A DNA stretch of 7,149 nucleotides from Bacteroidota bacterium. GTDB lineage: Bacteria; Bacteroidota; Bacteroidia; B-17B0; Aurantibacillaceae. The notes beneath the pieces were generated by a model. It was not told the DNA's origin. It did no database searches and worked only from the letters and a program-made list of their open reading frames with translations. The stretch covers positions 1 to 7,149 of the forward strand of contig CANJJP010000076.1 in assembly GCA_947474485.1 (NCBI GenBank), written 5' to 3'. The translations under genes and the position numbers were made by a program. This document shows, piece after piece, positions 1 through 7,076 of this stretch (the first letter of the stretch is position 1; each line of letters starts with the position of its first letter).

Positions 1-944
1 AACATTGTTTTGGTTGTGAATCTATCTTCAATTGTTATGGTAGTAAAATTTTGAGTAGCAACCAAAAAAACATAATCCTTAACGTTTGGATGCGGAGTAG
101 CTCTAAATACAAATCCTTTATTAATGATGTATTCTTTTCCAATAACATCTGTAGGTACTATTTGCTCTCCCATTAAATCATAGCAACCTGCAGGCGCAGG
201 ATTTACAGAATCATCGCTTACAGTAACTGAAATTGCTTTATCAGAAACTACAATGGAACCACTCAAATTATTTCCGGCAACACTTGTATTTTGAACCATG
301 TTTTCTACGGTGTAACTTTGGCCTTGATTTAAAGTGACCGAATAGGTAATGTTTGCTGGATGTGCTCCTTTAACAGCACAGCGCGGTGTAATCCAAACAG
401 TAGTATTATTTTCTGTTGCAACAATAGAAAAAGCCTGAAATGGTTGTTCGATTGTTCCATCACCATTACCATCGCCAATTGTTCGGTTATTCCATAAAGT
501 TTGAAAAGGGGTAACAAATTCAGTACCCATTCCATTTTGCCCCGTTAAACAATAGGTTTCAGGGTTATTAGCAGTGGATAAAAAATCATAAACAACAGTT
601 ATTGGGAAATCTGAAGTAATCTTAAACCCTGTATTTTTTACCGTATTAGCTGGCTTTGTTTCTACTTGACCTAAGGTATGCAAATGCGTCATAAACTTTG
701 AAAACAAAGAGTTTGCAGCAATGGTAAAGGTAGTATCGTAAGTAGAAGCAGGCTGTTGAATACGAACTGTAGTAGTTTGCCCGAAAGAGGAAATTCTAAA
801 AGCCATTGGTTTATTATCAGCATGATCAGGTGTAACCCATGGGGCAGCAAACCAAAATACAGTATCTATTTGTGCTTTAAGCGAAGGTGCTAAAGCAATA
901 AATAAAAACAAAAACGGAATGAATATATTTTTACTTTTTCTCAT
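1..944 (-). CDS. Secreted IgGFc-binding-like protein, probable T9SS cargo (3' end beyond window)
   Basis: An uninterrupted reading frame of 314 codons runs from an ATG at 944 to the window edge, so only the N-terminal part is present. Residues 1-25 form a signal peptide: a basic start (MRKSKN), a hydrophobic core rich in F and L, and a likely cut near LKAQ. The mature part opens with IDTVFWFAAP, nearly identical to IDTAFWFAAP in the larger protein two genes upstream. The two align throughout, sharing for example GTEFVTPFQT versus GTDFYTPFQT, SIVATENNTT versus EIVATEDGTT, and LSGSIVVSDK versus LAGSIVSSNK. This places it in the IgGFc-binding N-terminal family, a mostly beta extracellular fold often found in Bacteroidota surface proteins. 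It differs by an eight-residue insertion containing DGNGDGTIE (residues 158-166), which resembles a calcium-binding loop. The start overlaps the end of the PorP/SprF-like gene by 14 bases, so translation is probably coupled. A C-terminal sorting domain is expected off-window but not seen. Paralogy is secure; the binding partner is unknown. Confidence 0.88.
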   Translation of the reverse strand, partial: MRKSKNIFIPFLFLFIALAPSLKAQIDTVFWFAAPWVTPDHADNKPMAFRISSFGQTTTVRIQQPASTYDTTFTIAANSLFSKFMTHLHTLGQVETKPANTVKNTGFKITSDFPITVVYDFLSTANNPETYCLTGQNGMGTEFVTPFQTLWNNRTIGDGNGDGTIEQPFQAFSIVATENNTTVWITPRCAVKGAHPANITYSVTLNQGQSYTVENMVQNTSVAGNNLSGSIVVSDKAISVTVSDDSVNPAPAGCYDLMGEQIVPTDVIGKEYIINKGFVFRATPHPNVKDYVFLVATQNFTTITIEDRFTTKTM

Positions 945-1974
945 CTTCTTCTTTCTTTTGTTGTAGTTGCTGTTGCCTGTAAATAATTTGAACTCCATTT
1001 TCTAATTCTTCTTCTTCTTTTTCAAGATCTCTTTTTTTCTTTGATAAGGTATAGCTTAACCAAAACTCATGAGAACCTGAAGAGTATTGGTTTATTTTAT
1101 TTAATGCATAGTCATAAGCATAAGCTACATTAAAACGATCCTTATAATTAAAACCTAATAAAGCACAAATCGCAGATTCCGTTCGGTAAGTTGCCCCAAT
1201 CCAAAACATTTTATTGTAAGTATATTTTAAACTAAAATCGGTTTGTAAAGTAGTTCTATTGTTTGATGATCTTAACATAAATGAAGGTTGTAATTCATTC
1301 TTTTTCTCATTTATTGCTTTTCCATCAGCTCCCGTTTTTGACTCGCCAAATTTAAAATTATAACCTCCCATAAAATAAACGTGAGGTTTTAATCTGCTAT
1401 TAGAATTATCGAAAGGAAGTTTGTAGTTTAATAATTGATTGCCTGATAGTCCAATAAAGAATTTTTCGTGATACAAGTAAACACCACTATTTGCATCAAA
1501 TGCACCTGAAGTTAAAACATTTCCGGTAAGCATGTCATCTCCATTATCAATTACACGTGCATCATATAATTTCATTCGGTATTGAATATATCCGCCGGAT
1601 AGTCCTAAGCCCAATCTCAGTTTTTTATCTTTTGTTAAATCGAAATGGTGAGCATAGGTAAAGTAACCTCCTGTACGTTGCAACAAACCAGACCTTCCTC
1701 CTATTACTGTTGCACCCAAACCAATTTTTCGCTTTCCTTGATAAGAGCCGTAAACACTTCCCATGTATGTAGTAGGAGCTTCAGTAAATCCTGCCCACTG
1801 GTTGCGGTAGCTAATGTTCGCAATAGTAATATCTTTTGATCCTACTACAGCTGGATTGTAATAATAATCATTGAGCATATAATTAGTGAAAATCCCTAAT
1901 TGTTGCGCCCAAGATTTATTCGCTGAACAAACTATGATCAGTGAACAAATACTTATATATAATATTCTTTTCAT
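931..1974 (-). CDS. PorP/SprF-family type IX secretion outer-membrane protein
   Basis: This 347-residue protein fits the PorP/SprF family in length and pattern. A signal peptide (residues 1-24, ending SWAQ) is followed by the family's N-terminal signature: QQLGIFTNYMLNDYYYNPAVVGS (split: QQLGIFTNYM, then LNDYYYNPAVVGS), then RNQWAG and EAPTTY near residues 57-70. The rest alternates aromatic/hydrophobic strands with polar turns, as expected of an outer-membrane beta barrel, with the last strand at about 303-310 (EFWLSYTL). In F. johnsoniae SprF is needed to secrete the adhesin SprB, and SprF-like proteins support secretion of cargo with type B sorting domains. Here the gene starts six bases after the stop of such a cargo gene and overlaps the start of a second cargo-like gene, so it is probably their dedicated partner. 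Residues 311-347 are odd: a highly charged K/E/Q tail beyond the barrel, possibly a periplasmic helix. Not named porP or sprF because this family has many paralogues per genome. Confidence 0.9.
   Translation of the reverse strand: MKRILYISICSLIIVCSANKSWAQQLGIFTNYMLNDYYYNPAVVGSKDITIANISYRNQWAGFTEAPTTYMGSVYGSYQGKRKIGLGATVIGGRSGLLQRTGGYFTYAHHFDLTKDKKLRLGLGLSGGYIQYRMKLYDARVIDNGDDMLTGNVLTSGAFDANSGVYLYHEKFFIGLSGNQLLNYKLPFDNSNSRLKPHVYFMGGYNFKFGESKTGADGKAINEKKNELQPSFMLRSSNNRTTLQTDFSLKYTYNKMFWIGATYRTESAICALLGFNYKDRFNVAYAYDYALNKINQYSSGSHEFWLSYTLSKKKRDLEKEEEELENGVQIIYRQQQLQQKKEEDEKK
945..959 (-). promoter_or_regulatory. Purine-only tract before the third gene's ATG
   Basis: Fifteen bases directly upstream of the ATG at 944 are all A or G on the minus strand. 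The tract lies inside the final codons of the PorP/SprF-like gene (its K/E-rich tail). Bacteroidota usually start translation without a strong Shine-Dalgarno sequence and favour A-rich, unstructured upstream bases, so this tract plausibly recruits ribosomes for the downstream cargo gene. It also supports the choice of that ATG as the start. Confidence 0.45.
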
Positions 1975-1980
1975 AGTAAA

Positions 1981-4900
1981 TTACCTAACTAATAAAATTG
2001 CACCTTTAAATATTTCTGGTCGTTTTGGATCGTTCAAATTCAAAATGTAATAGTAATTACCCATTGGCAACAACTCTCCTTTAAAGGTTCCATTCCAAGG
2101 CGATTTATAACCTTCTGATTCGAAAACTTTTTGCCCCCAAACATTGTAAATTTCCACAGCAGCTTTTGGATATAAGAGGTCAACAAAAGGTAGTTTCCAT
2201 TCATCATTTTTTCCATCGCCGTTTGGTGAAATTGCGTTTGGAATTAACTGAGTAATTTCATTGGAAACACTTGTAATAATAACTGTAGCTTTTGCAGTAT
2301 CAGAACATCCAATATCATCGCTAACTACATGAGTCACGTTAAATGTTCCATTCGAAAAATAAATATTTGTTGGGTTTATTTCTGTACTAGAATTGCCATC
2401 TCCGAAAAACCAAGAGTAATAAATTGCATTTGATGAAGAATCTAAAAAACTAACAGAAGCTCCAACATTAAAGCCAGGAGTTGTGTTGTAGTAAAAAGAT
2501 GCATTAGGTCTATTAGGCACGGTAACTAAGGTAACGGCACTTCCAGTACAGCCACTTCCACTTGTTGCAACCAAGGTTACCTGATAATTACCTGCGTTTT
2601 GATAAACATTAGAAGGATTTTGTAATGTACTAGCACCTTGTCCGCCAAAATCCCAATACCACTGCGCGATAGTATCTGGCGTAATAATGGTAGTATTATC
2701 TGTAAACTGATCAAAAATAAATAAACCTGAACAATACAAACTATCTGAAAAAGAAACCTGAGGAATTGCACCTACTTTAATAATACGTTGCATAGTATCT
2801 GTGCAACCTATGGTTGATGTTGCAATTAGATTAACAGTGTATGTTCCAGGAGCTGCATAAGTATATGCAAAATTTTGTTGATTTTCTGTGTTACCATCAC
2901 CTAAATCATAAAGCCATTGAGAAACTGCTCCAAAGCCTTGTAAAGAAAAATCAACAAAATTAGTTGGGTCACCTAAACACACATTATTTGCAGAAAAATT
3001 AGCAAATGGTGGTGGTACAAAATCAATTTTAACTAAATCACTGTCAGCATTACAAATACCATTGTTAGTTGAAGTTAAGGTAAGCATTACAGAACCTGCA
3101 CTAAACTCTGCCGCTGTAGGAAAATAAGAAGTGAGTAGATTTGAGCTGCTAGGAGCAAAAACGCCAGTTCCTCCCGACCATACACCAGTAGTGGTAGCAC
3201 CTGATATAGAACCTGAAAGATTTATATCAGGATCGTTAAAACAAATAAATCCATTACTACCTGCATCTACATAAGGGGAAGGAGTAAATATTACTCTAAT
3301 ACTATCCTTTACAGGTAAACAGTTTCCATTATTTGTAGAAGTAAGATATACAAATGTCTGTGCTGCAATAATATCTGCCTGACTTGGCTGAAAAGTAGTG
3401 TTTAACAAAACATTATTGGGAGTAAATATTCCAGTACCAGGTGTAGTCCATTTTCCTGTACTCGTAATTCCAACAACAGTTCCACTTAAAGAAACACTTG
3501 CGTTATTAGAACAAACAGTTATGCTTGCTGGCCCAGCATTTACATTAGGTGCTGGAGTAATGGAAATAAACATTGTGTCGGTTTCGGTATTACATGTTCC
3601 TATGTTAGTTGCAGTTAAAACAAACCTTACACTGCCAGTAGCTGTATCTGCAGCACTCAAATTATAAATTCCATTTAACTGCGTGTTTGCAGGGGAAAAA
3701 TTCCCTGTTCCATTAGCAGACCAAATTCCAGTTGATGAAGCCCCTTGAACAGAGCCGTTTAATGTTACAACTCCATTATTTGCACAAACCAATTGATCCG
3801 CAGATGCACTTACAATTGGGCCCGGAGTAACATCTAAAATAATTGTATCCCTTTTTACGGGGCAAGGACCTGTGGAGGTAAGTATAATTTGTATTGGACT
3901 AATTACAGTATCTAAATCACTTGGTAAGTATGTATTTAATAAACCTGTATTTCCATTTTGAAATGTACCAAAACCATTCGTGCTCCATGAGCCAGTAACT
4001 GAACCTCCACCAACTAATCCAGTTAATGAAAGTGTTTTATTTGCACAAATAACTCCATCCGAACCTGCATTTACAAAAGGATACGAATTAAATTCGGAGA
4101 AATAAGCATAAGCACTTCCTTGTGTTTGGTTTCCACTTAACATACCTAAACCAAAAATATCTCCAGCATTTGCAACCATTATACGTGAGTTAACAGGCAC
4201 ATCTGCATTAGAATAAAATATTCTTGCGCAAACAAACTCGCCAGAAGTTCCAGGCACCGTAGCAAATGCAGATGCAGGAATTAAAGAAGCATTTCCATTA
4301 AGTGTAAATTGATTTTGAAAACCATCCCTTACATATAATATCAATGCAAACGAATCAGTAGTTGTTCTGGTAACCGCAGTATTGTATGTTCCGGCACAAT
4401 AAACATTTGGAACCTGAGCAGCGCTCATTTTATCTCCAAAACCTGAAACATGCCATACATAAACAGGCTTGCTTGTTTTTATATAAGTTATAGAATCAGT
4501 AATTACATACTCTTTTGTCTCACTCCAATTACTAACCGTATTGGAAGTAGCTGCGCCGAAAAAATTTATATTGGTATTATTTTGAGTTGATAAAACATAA
4601 ACGCGTTCGTTATTTCCTCTTCCTTTGCGGATAACAAAATCTGTTCCTGCATAAGATGAATTAGTAATTTGATCAATCAAACAACTTAATGTTCCTGATT
4701 GGTTTAATGCTCCCGAAAAAAGAGTAAGTGTAACTGGTTTATTTGAAGACACAATTGAACCAGCCAAACTAGTAGCAGCTGTTCTATTTGTATCTCTAAC
4801 ACAAAAAGTTTGCCCCTTTGTTAAAGCCACTGTATAGGATACATTTGCAGCATGACCACCAACTACAGTTGTTCTTGGTGTTATCAAAAGTGTTGTCCCG

Positions 4901-5400
4901 TCTTCTGTAGCTACAATTTCTATAGAAGAAAATGATTGAGGAGTACTACTCCCATTAGGCCAAAAAGTTTGAAAAGGTGTATAAAAATCAGTACCCAAAG
5001 CCTTACTTCCTTTTAAAGAAACATATTCCCTATTATTAGTTGCGCGTAACTCGTACATAGCACCAATAGGTTGAGTAGCAGATATTTTTAAACCCTTGTT
5101 ATTTGCGACATTAGAAGGGCTGTTTTCGATAGAAGCGAGGTGAAAAGTCATATTAATACTGTCTACCGAATTAGCTGGTATAGACAGGACAATTGGTGTA
5201 AATGAACCATTAGCGGGCTGCGAAACAGTTACAACTGTGGGATTTGAATATGTAACAAATCGTAAAAACACAGGAAAATCACCTTGATTAGCTGCTGAGG
5301 AAACATCGGGTGCCGCAAACCAAAAGGCTGTATCTATCTGAGTGTACCCAGTAACTGTGGCAAATAAACAGAACAGGAAAACAACTATTTTTTTTATCAT
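1981..5400 (-). CDS. Large secreted T9SS type B cargo: IgGFc-like domain, four repeats, three PKD-like domains, sorting domain
   Basis: The protein has 1139 residues. Signal peptide: about 1-20 (MIKKIVVFLFCLFATVTG). IgGFc-binding-like domain: about 21-438, starting IDTAFWFAAP and ending near AYAYFSEFN. Four tandem modules follow at 441-797, then three PKD-like domains at about 798-876, 879-961 and 965-1043, with YDLGDGN, WDFGGQG and WFFGDGN at the typical PKD glycine turn (altered in the second). Residues about 1053-1139 form a type B T9SS sorting domain: NAISPNGDGKNDEW, VEIYNVWGQKVF, LPMGNYYYIL and a basic end (FKGAILLVR). It should cross the inner membrane by Sec and then the outer membrane by T9SS, to be displayed or released as an adhesin-like protein. 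The reading frame extends 45 codons further upstream. I chose the ATG at 5400 because a signal peptide begins there and the extension would cover a good promoter. The gene is followed after six bases by a PorP/SprF partner. Domain calls are firm; the ligand is unknown. Confidence 0.93.
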   Translation of the reverse strand: MIKKIVVFLFCLFATVTGYTQIDTAFWFAAPDVSSAANQGDFPVFLRFVTYSNPTVVTVSQPANGSFTPIVLSIPANSVDSINMTFHLASIENSPSNVANNKGLKISATQPIGAMYELRATNNREYVSLKGSKALGTDFYTPFQTFWPNGSSTPQSFSSIEIVATEDGTTLLITPRTTVVGGHAANVSYTVALTKGQTFCVRDTNRTAATSLAGSIVSSNKPVTLTLFSGALNQSGTLSCLIDQITNSSYAGTDFVIRKGRGNNERVYVLSTQNNTNINFFGAATSNTVSNWSETKEYVITDSITYIKTSKPVYVWHVSGFGDKMSAAQVPNVYCAGTYNTAVTRTTTDSFALILYVRDGFQNQFTLNGNASLIPASAFATVPGTSGEFVCARIFYSNADVPVNSRIMVANAGDIFGLGMLSGNQTQGSAYAYFSEFNSYPFVNAGSDGVICANKTLSLTGLVGGGSVTGSWSTNGFGTFQNGNTGLLNTYLPSDLDTVISPIQIILTSTGPCPVKRDTIILDVTPGPIVSASADQLVCANNGVVTLNGSVQGASSTGIWSANGTGNFSPANTQLNGIYNLSAADTATGSVRFVLTATNIGTCNTETDTMFISITPAPNVNAGPASITVCSNNASVSLSGTVVGITSTGKWTTPGTGIFTPNNVLLNTTFQPSQADIIAAQTFVYLTSTNNGNCLPVKDSIRVIFTPSPYVDAGSNGFICFNDPDINLSGSISGATTTGVWSGGTGVFAPSSSNLLTSYFPTAAEFSAGSVMLTLTSTNNGICNADSDLVKIDFVPPPFANFSANNVCLGDPTNFVDFSLQGFGAVSQWLYDLGDGNTENQQNFAYTYAAPGTYTVNLIATSTIGCTDTMQRIIKVGAIPQVSFSDSLYCSGLFIFDQFTDNTTIITPDTIAQWYWDFGGQGASTLQNPSNVYQNAGNYQVTLVATSGSGCTGSAVTLVTVPNRPNASFYYNTTPGFNVGASVSFLDSSSNAIYYSWFFGDGNSSTEINPTNIYFSNGTFNVTHVVSDDIGCSDTAKATVIITSVSNEITQLIPNAISPNGDGKNDEWKLPFVDLLYPKAAVEIYNVWGQKVFESEGYKSPWNGTFKGELLPMGNYYYILNLNDPKRPEIFKGAILLVR
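3010..4080 (-). repeat. Four tandem protein-coding modules of 87-91 residues
   Basis: Within the large cargo gene, residues 441-527, 528-617, 618-708 and 709-797 (DNA 4080-3820, 3819-3550, 3549-3277, 3276-3010) share one pattern. Each opens P-x-V-x-A-(G/S), has a cysteine about 11 residues in, an LxGxVxG-like strand, a GxW(S/T) turn followed by GxGxF, a (Y/F)xP(S/T)- or YNLS-like segment, then LT(S/A)T, a second cysteine and D near the end. The cysteine pairs are C452/C513, C539/C603, C630/C694 and C720/C783, suggesting one disulfide per module. The copies have diverged widely, so this is an old duplication. They probably act as beta-sandwich spacers; I cannot assign them to a named domain with certainty. 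Confidence 0.85.
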
Positions 5401-5423
5401 AGTCTCAAAGAAAATTAGGAGAA

Positions 5424-5454
5424 CAAATTTAGCACTTTTTAACAAGCGTACAAA
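5424..5454 (-). promoter_or_regulatory. Bacteroidota-type promoter for the cargo-PorP-cargo operon
   Basis: On the minus strand, TTTG (5454-5451) and TAAATTTG (5431-5424) are separated by 19 bases. This matches the Bacteroidota housekeeping consensus, TTG or TTTG at -33 and TAnnTTTG at -7. Transcription would start near 5417-5419, giving a short leader of roughly 17-19 bases before the ATG at 5400. No other good promoter was noticed between the three genes, consistent with one transcript. Confidence 0.65.
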
Positions 5455-5550
5455 TAAATAAACGCATGAAGCAATAGCTTGTATGGTAATAATCAACTGT
5501 TTAAATACACGTAGTTGCAGCCCATACAATTTCAACCATACTTAGAGTAA

Positions 5551-5579
5551 ATTTAATGAGTTTATTAAGCCCATTAAAT
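5551..5579. repeat. Inverted repeat in the divergent intergenic region
   Basis: ATTTAATG (5551-5558) and CATTAAAT (5572-5579) form a perfect 8-bp inverted repeat with a 13-base centre. It lies between the two divergent promoters and upstream of the folC -7 element. It could be an operator or a weak hairpin, but the arms contain only A and T apart from one G/C pair, so chance is a real alternative. No T-run follows on either side, so it is not a typical terminator. Confidence 0.3.
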
Positions 5580-5625
5580 CCATCAAATAATTGTGATTCT
5601 ATAAAAATAGAATGGCAAAGAACTG

Positions 5626-5633
5626 TAAATTTG
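5626..5633 (+). promoter_or_regulatory. Candidate -7 element for folC
   Basis: TAAATTTG matches TAnnTTTG exactly and has the same bases as the -7 element of the divergent operon. There is no TTG at the expected distance upstream; the nearest, at 5591-5593, is 32 bases away. Support is therefore partial. If used, transcription would begin around 5638-5640, only a few bases before the ATG at 5645, which favours that start over the in-frame ATG at 5612. Confidence 0.4.
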
Positions 5634-5644
5634 TAACATTAAAT

Positions 5645-6934
5645 ATGACTTACAAAAAAACTCTCGATTATCTATTTGCCCAGCTGCCAATGTTTCATCG
5701 TATTGGCGCTGCAGCATACAAAGCAAACTTAGATAACACTTATGCTTTGATGGATGTTTTAAAACAACCACAAACAAAATTTAAAACTATTCATGTTGCA
5801 GGCACCAATGGAAAAGGTTCTACCTCGCACATGATGGCAGCTGTATTGCAAGAGGCAGGATACAAAGTTGGTTTATACACTTCGCCACATTTAAAAGATT
5901 TTAGAGAGCGAATAAGAATTAATGGGAAAATGATTTCGCAGCAAAAGGTTGTAAATTTTGTAAATCAACACCAAAAACATTTTGATAAAATAAAACCTTC
6001 GTTTTTTGAATGGACTGTTGGTTTAGCCTTTGATTATTTTGCAGAGAAAAAAGTTGATATTGCTATTATTGAAGTAGGTTTAGGTGGTAGATTAGATTCT
6101 ACAAATATTATTACACCCGAACTTTCTATTATCACCAACATTAGTTTTGACCATACTAATTTATTGGGCAACACCCTTGAGTTGATTGCTGGCGAAAAGG
6201 CAGGAATCATAAAAAAAGATATTCCATGTTTAATAAGTGAACGTGCTATTTTAACAGAGGAAGTATTTATTAATAAGGCTAAGAAAGAAGAAACCTTACT
6301 TTTTTTTACTGAAGATTTAGTAAAAGTGAAAGCTGTAAAACAAACATTTAAAAAAGGAAAACTAAATTTAGTTTATAAAGTTTCTTCTTCTAAAAAAGAA
6401 ATGCTTTGCGATTTGCCCGGCACTTACCAAACAAAAAACATTGCAACAATTTATGCAGCTTGTGCTATTTTAAATTCGTTTAGTGATTTTAAAATAGGCT
6501 TAACAAAAATAGAAAAAGCTTTAACAAAAGTTACTGAAACAACTGGACTAAAAGGCAGATGGCAAGTGCTAAATAATAAACCTTTAGTAATTGCCGACAC
6601 GGGGCACAACGAAGCGGGAATAAAAGAAGTTTTAAAAAACATAAAACTAACACCATATAAAAATTTACATATTGTACTCGGCATTGTTAATGATAAGGAT
6701 GTAAACAAAATGCTTTCATTGCTTCCTAAAAAAGCAATATACTATTTTTGCAAAGCAAGCATACCGCGCGCATTGGATGAAAAGGAATTACAATTACTTG
6801 CAGCAAAACATAAATTAATCGGAACAATATTTAAAACAGTAAGCAAGGCTTTGGCTACTGCTAAAAAAACTGCTCATAAAGATGATTTAATTTTTGTTGG
6901 TGGTAGTACGTTTACTGTGGCAGAGGTAGTTTAA
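5645..6934 (+). CDS. folC: Bifunctional folylpolyglutamate synthase / dihydrofolate synthase
   Basis: FolC (429 aa, normal length) is a cytoplasmic ATP-dependent ligase. It adds glutamate to dihydropteroate to make dihydrofolate and extends the polyglutamate tail of reduced folates, keeping them in the cell. The Mur-ligase-like layout is complete: N-terminal LDYLFAQLPMFHRIG; P-loop GTNGKGS (53-59); TSPHL (79-83); EVGLGGRLDSTN (143-154); TNISFDHTNLLG (164-175); EKAGIIK (184-190), whose K185 corresponds to the lysine carbamylated in characterised family members; the linker YQTKN (261-265); then the C-terminal domain with GRW (304-306), DTGHN (318-322), LGIVNDKD and the final GGSTFTVAEV. I chose the ATG giving MTYKKTLDYLF, the usual N-terminus; an in-frame ATG 33 bases upstream would add an atypical 11 residues and precede the likely transcription start. 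No operon partner is visible. Dual activity is inferred from the usual single bacterial FolC; the sequence alone cannot exclude one activity. Confidence 0.96.
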   Translation: MTYKKTLDYLFAQLPMFHRIGAAAYKANLDNTYALMDVLKQPQTKFKTIHVAGTNGKGSTSHMMAAVLQEAGYKVGLYTSPHLKDFRERIRINGKMISQQKVVNFVNQHQKHFDKIKPSFFEWTVGLAFDYFAEKKVDIAIIEVGLGGRLDSTNIITPELSIITNISFDHTNLLGNTLELIAGEKAGIIKKDIPCLISERAILTEEVFINKAKKEETLLFFTEDLVKVKAVKQTFKKGKLNLVYKVSSSKKEMLCDLPGTYQTKNIATIYAACAILNSFSDFKIGLTKIEKALTKVTETTGLKGRWQVLNNKPLVIADTGHNEAGIKEVLKNIKLTPYKNLHIVLGIVNDKDVNKMLSLLPKKAIYYFCKASIPRALDEKELQLLAAKHKLIGTIFKTVSKALATAKKTAHKDDLIFVGGSTFTVAEVV

Positions 6935-7068
6935 CGAATAACTTCGTCCGAAAAATTGTCGTAGCTATGAATTATTCGATTTCTAGTTCCAATAATATTT
7001 TTCGCATTATTCAATTGAAATTGAACATAGGCTTCATCTTGCTGCTCTGTAAGGCGACGTAGCCTTAG
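6931..7068 (-). pseudogene. Remnant of a HepT-like (DUF86, HEPN) toxin gene
   Basis: A 45-codon open stretch with no start codon ends at a TAA (6933-6931) that overlaps the folC stop. Its core reads NNAKNIIGTRNRIIHSYDNF, and RNRIIHSY (6984-6961) fits RX4HXY, the HEPN ribonuclease motif of HepT toxins, in a familiar setting (a lysine-isoleucine-rich run before RN, then YD after). Intact HepT proteins are about 110-140 residues, start well before this segment and continue past it. Here two stop codons (7074-7069) lie directly upstream in frame, and the part after DEVI is missing. HepT normally pairs with an MNT nucleotidyltransferase antitoxin; none is visible. The piece is short and recognised only by motif and local context, so it is probably a HepT remnant, most likely non-functional. 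Confidence 0.5.
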
Positions 7069-7076
7069 CTATTAGC
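7050..7076. repeat. Adjacent small palindromes at the frame change
   Basis: TAAGGC (7050-7055) and GCCTTA (7062-7067) form a 6-bp inverted repeat around GACGTA, making an 18-base near-palindrome. GCTATTAGC (7068-7076) follows at once. The two minus-strand reading-frame fragments at the right end meet exactly here: one stops at 7067-7065 and the other opens at 7068. This may be a scar of a small insertion or rearrangement, or simply chance. Confidence 0.35.

Noticed and set aside
329..535. Minus-strand 68-codon frame near the left end
   Set aside because: It overlaps in another frame the clearly coding IgGFc-like paralogue, which aligns with the larger protein across this whole stretch.
3398..3667. 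Plus-strand open frame of 89 codons inside the large cargo gene
   Set aside because: It lies wholly antisense to well-conserved repeat modules, has no recognisable domain or promoter, and is explained by the coding bias of the opposite strand.
3010..4080. Regular repeats considered as a CRISPR array or DNA satellite
   Set aside because: The period is about 267 bases, similarity is at the protein level with poor DNA identity, and the frame is continuous.
5583..5777. Minus-strand 64-codon frame overlapping the folC start
   Set aside because: It is antisense to the conserved folC N-terminus and has no homology cue, so it is treated as chance.
6451..6708. Minus-strand 85-codon frame
   Set aside because: It is antisense to conserved folC motifs including GRW and DTGHN and has no supporting features.
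6938..6947. ATAACTTCGT resembles part of a loxP arm
   Set aside because: Only ten bases match; there is no second arm or correctly spaced core, and the bases encode part of the HepT-like remnant on the other strand.
6935..6978. CGAATAA / TTATTCG inverted repeat after folC as a terminator
   Set aside because: The 7-bp AT-rich stem has a 30-base loop and no following T-run, so it does not look like an intrinsic terminator.
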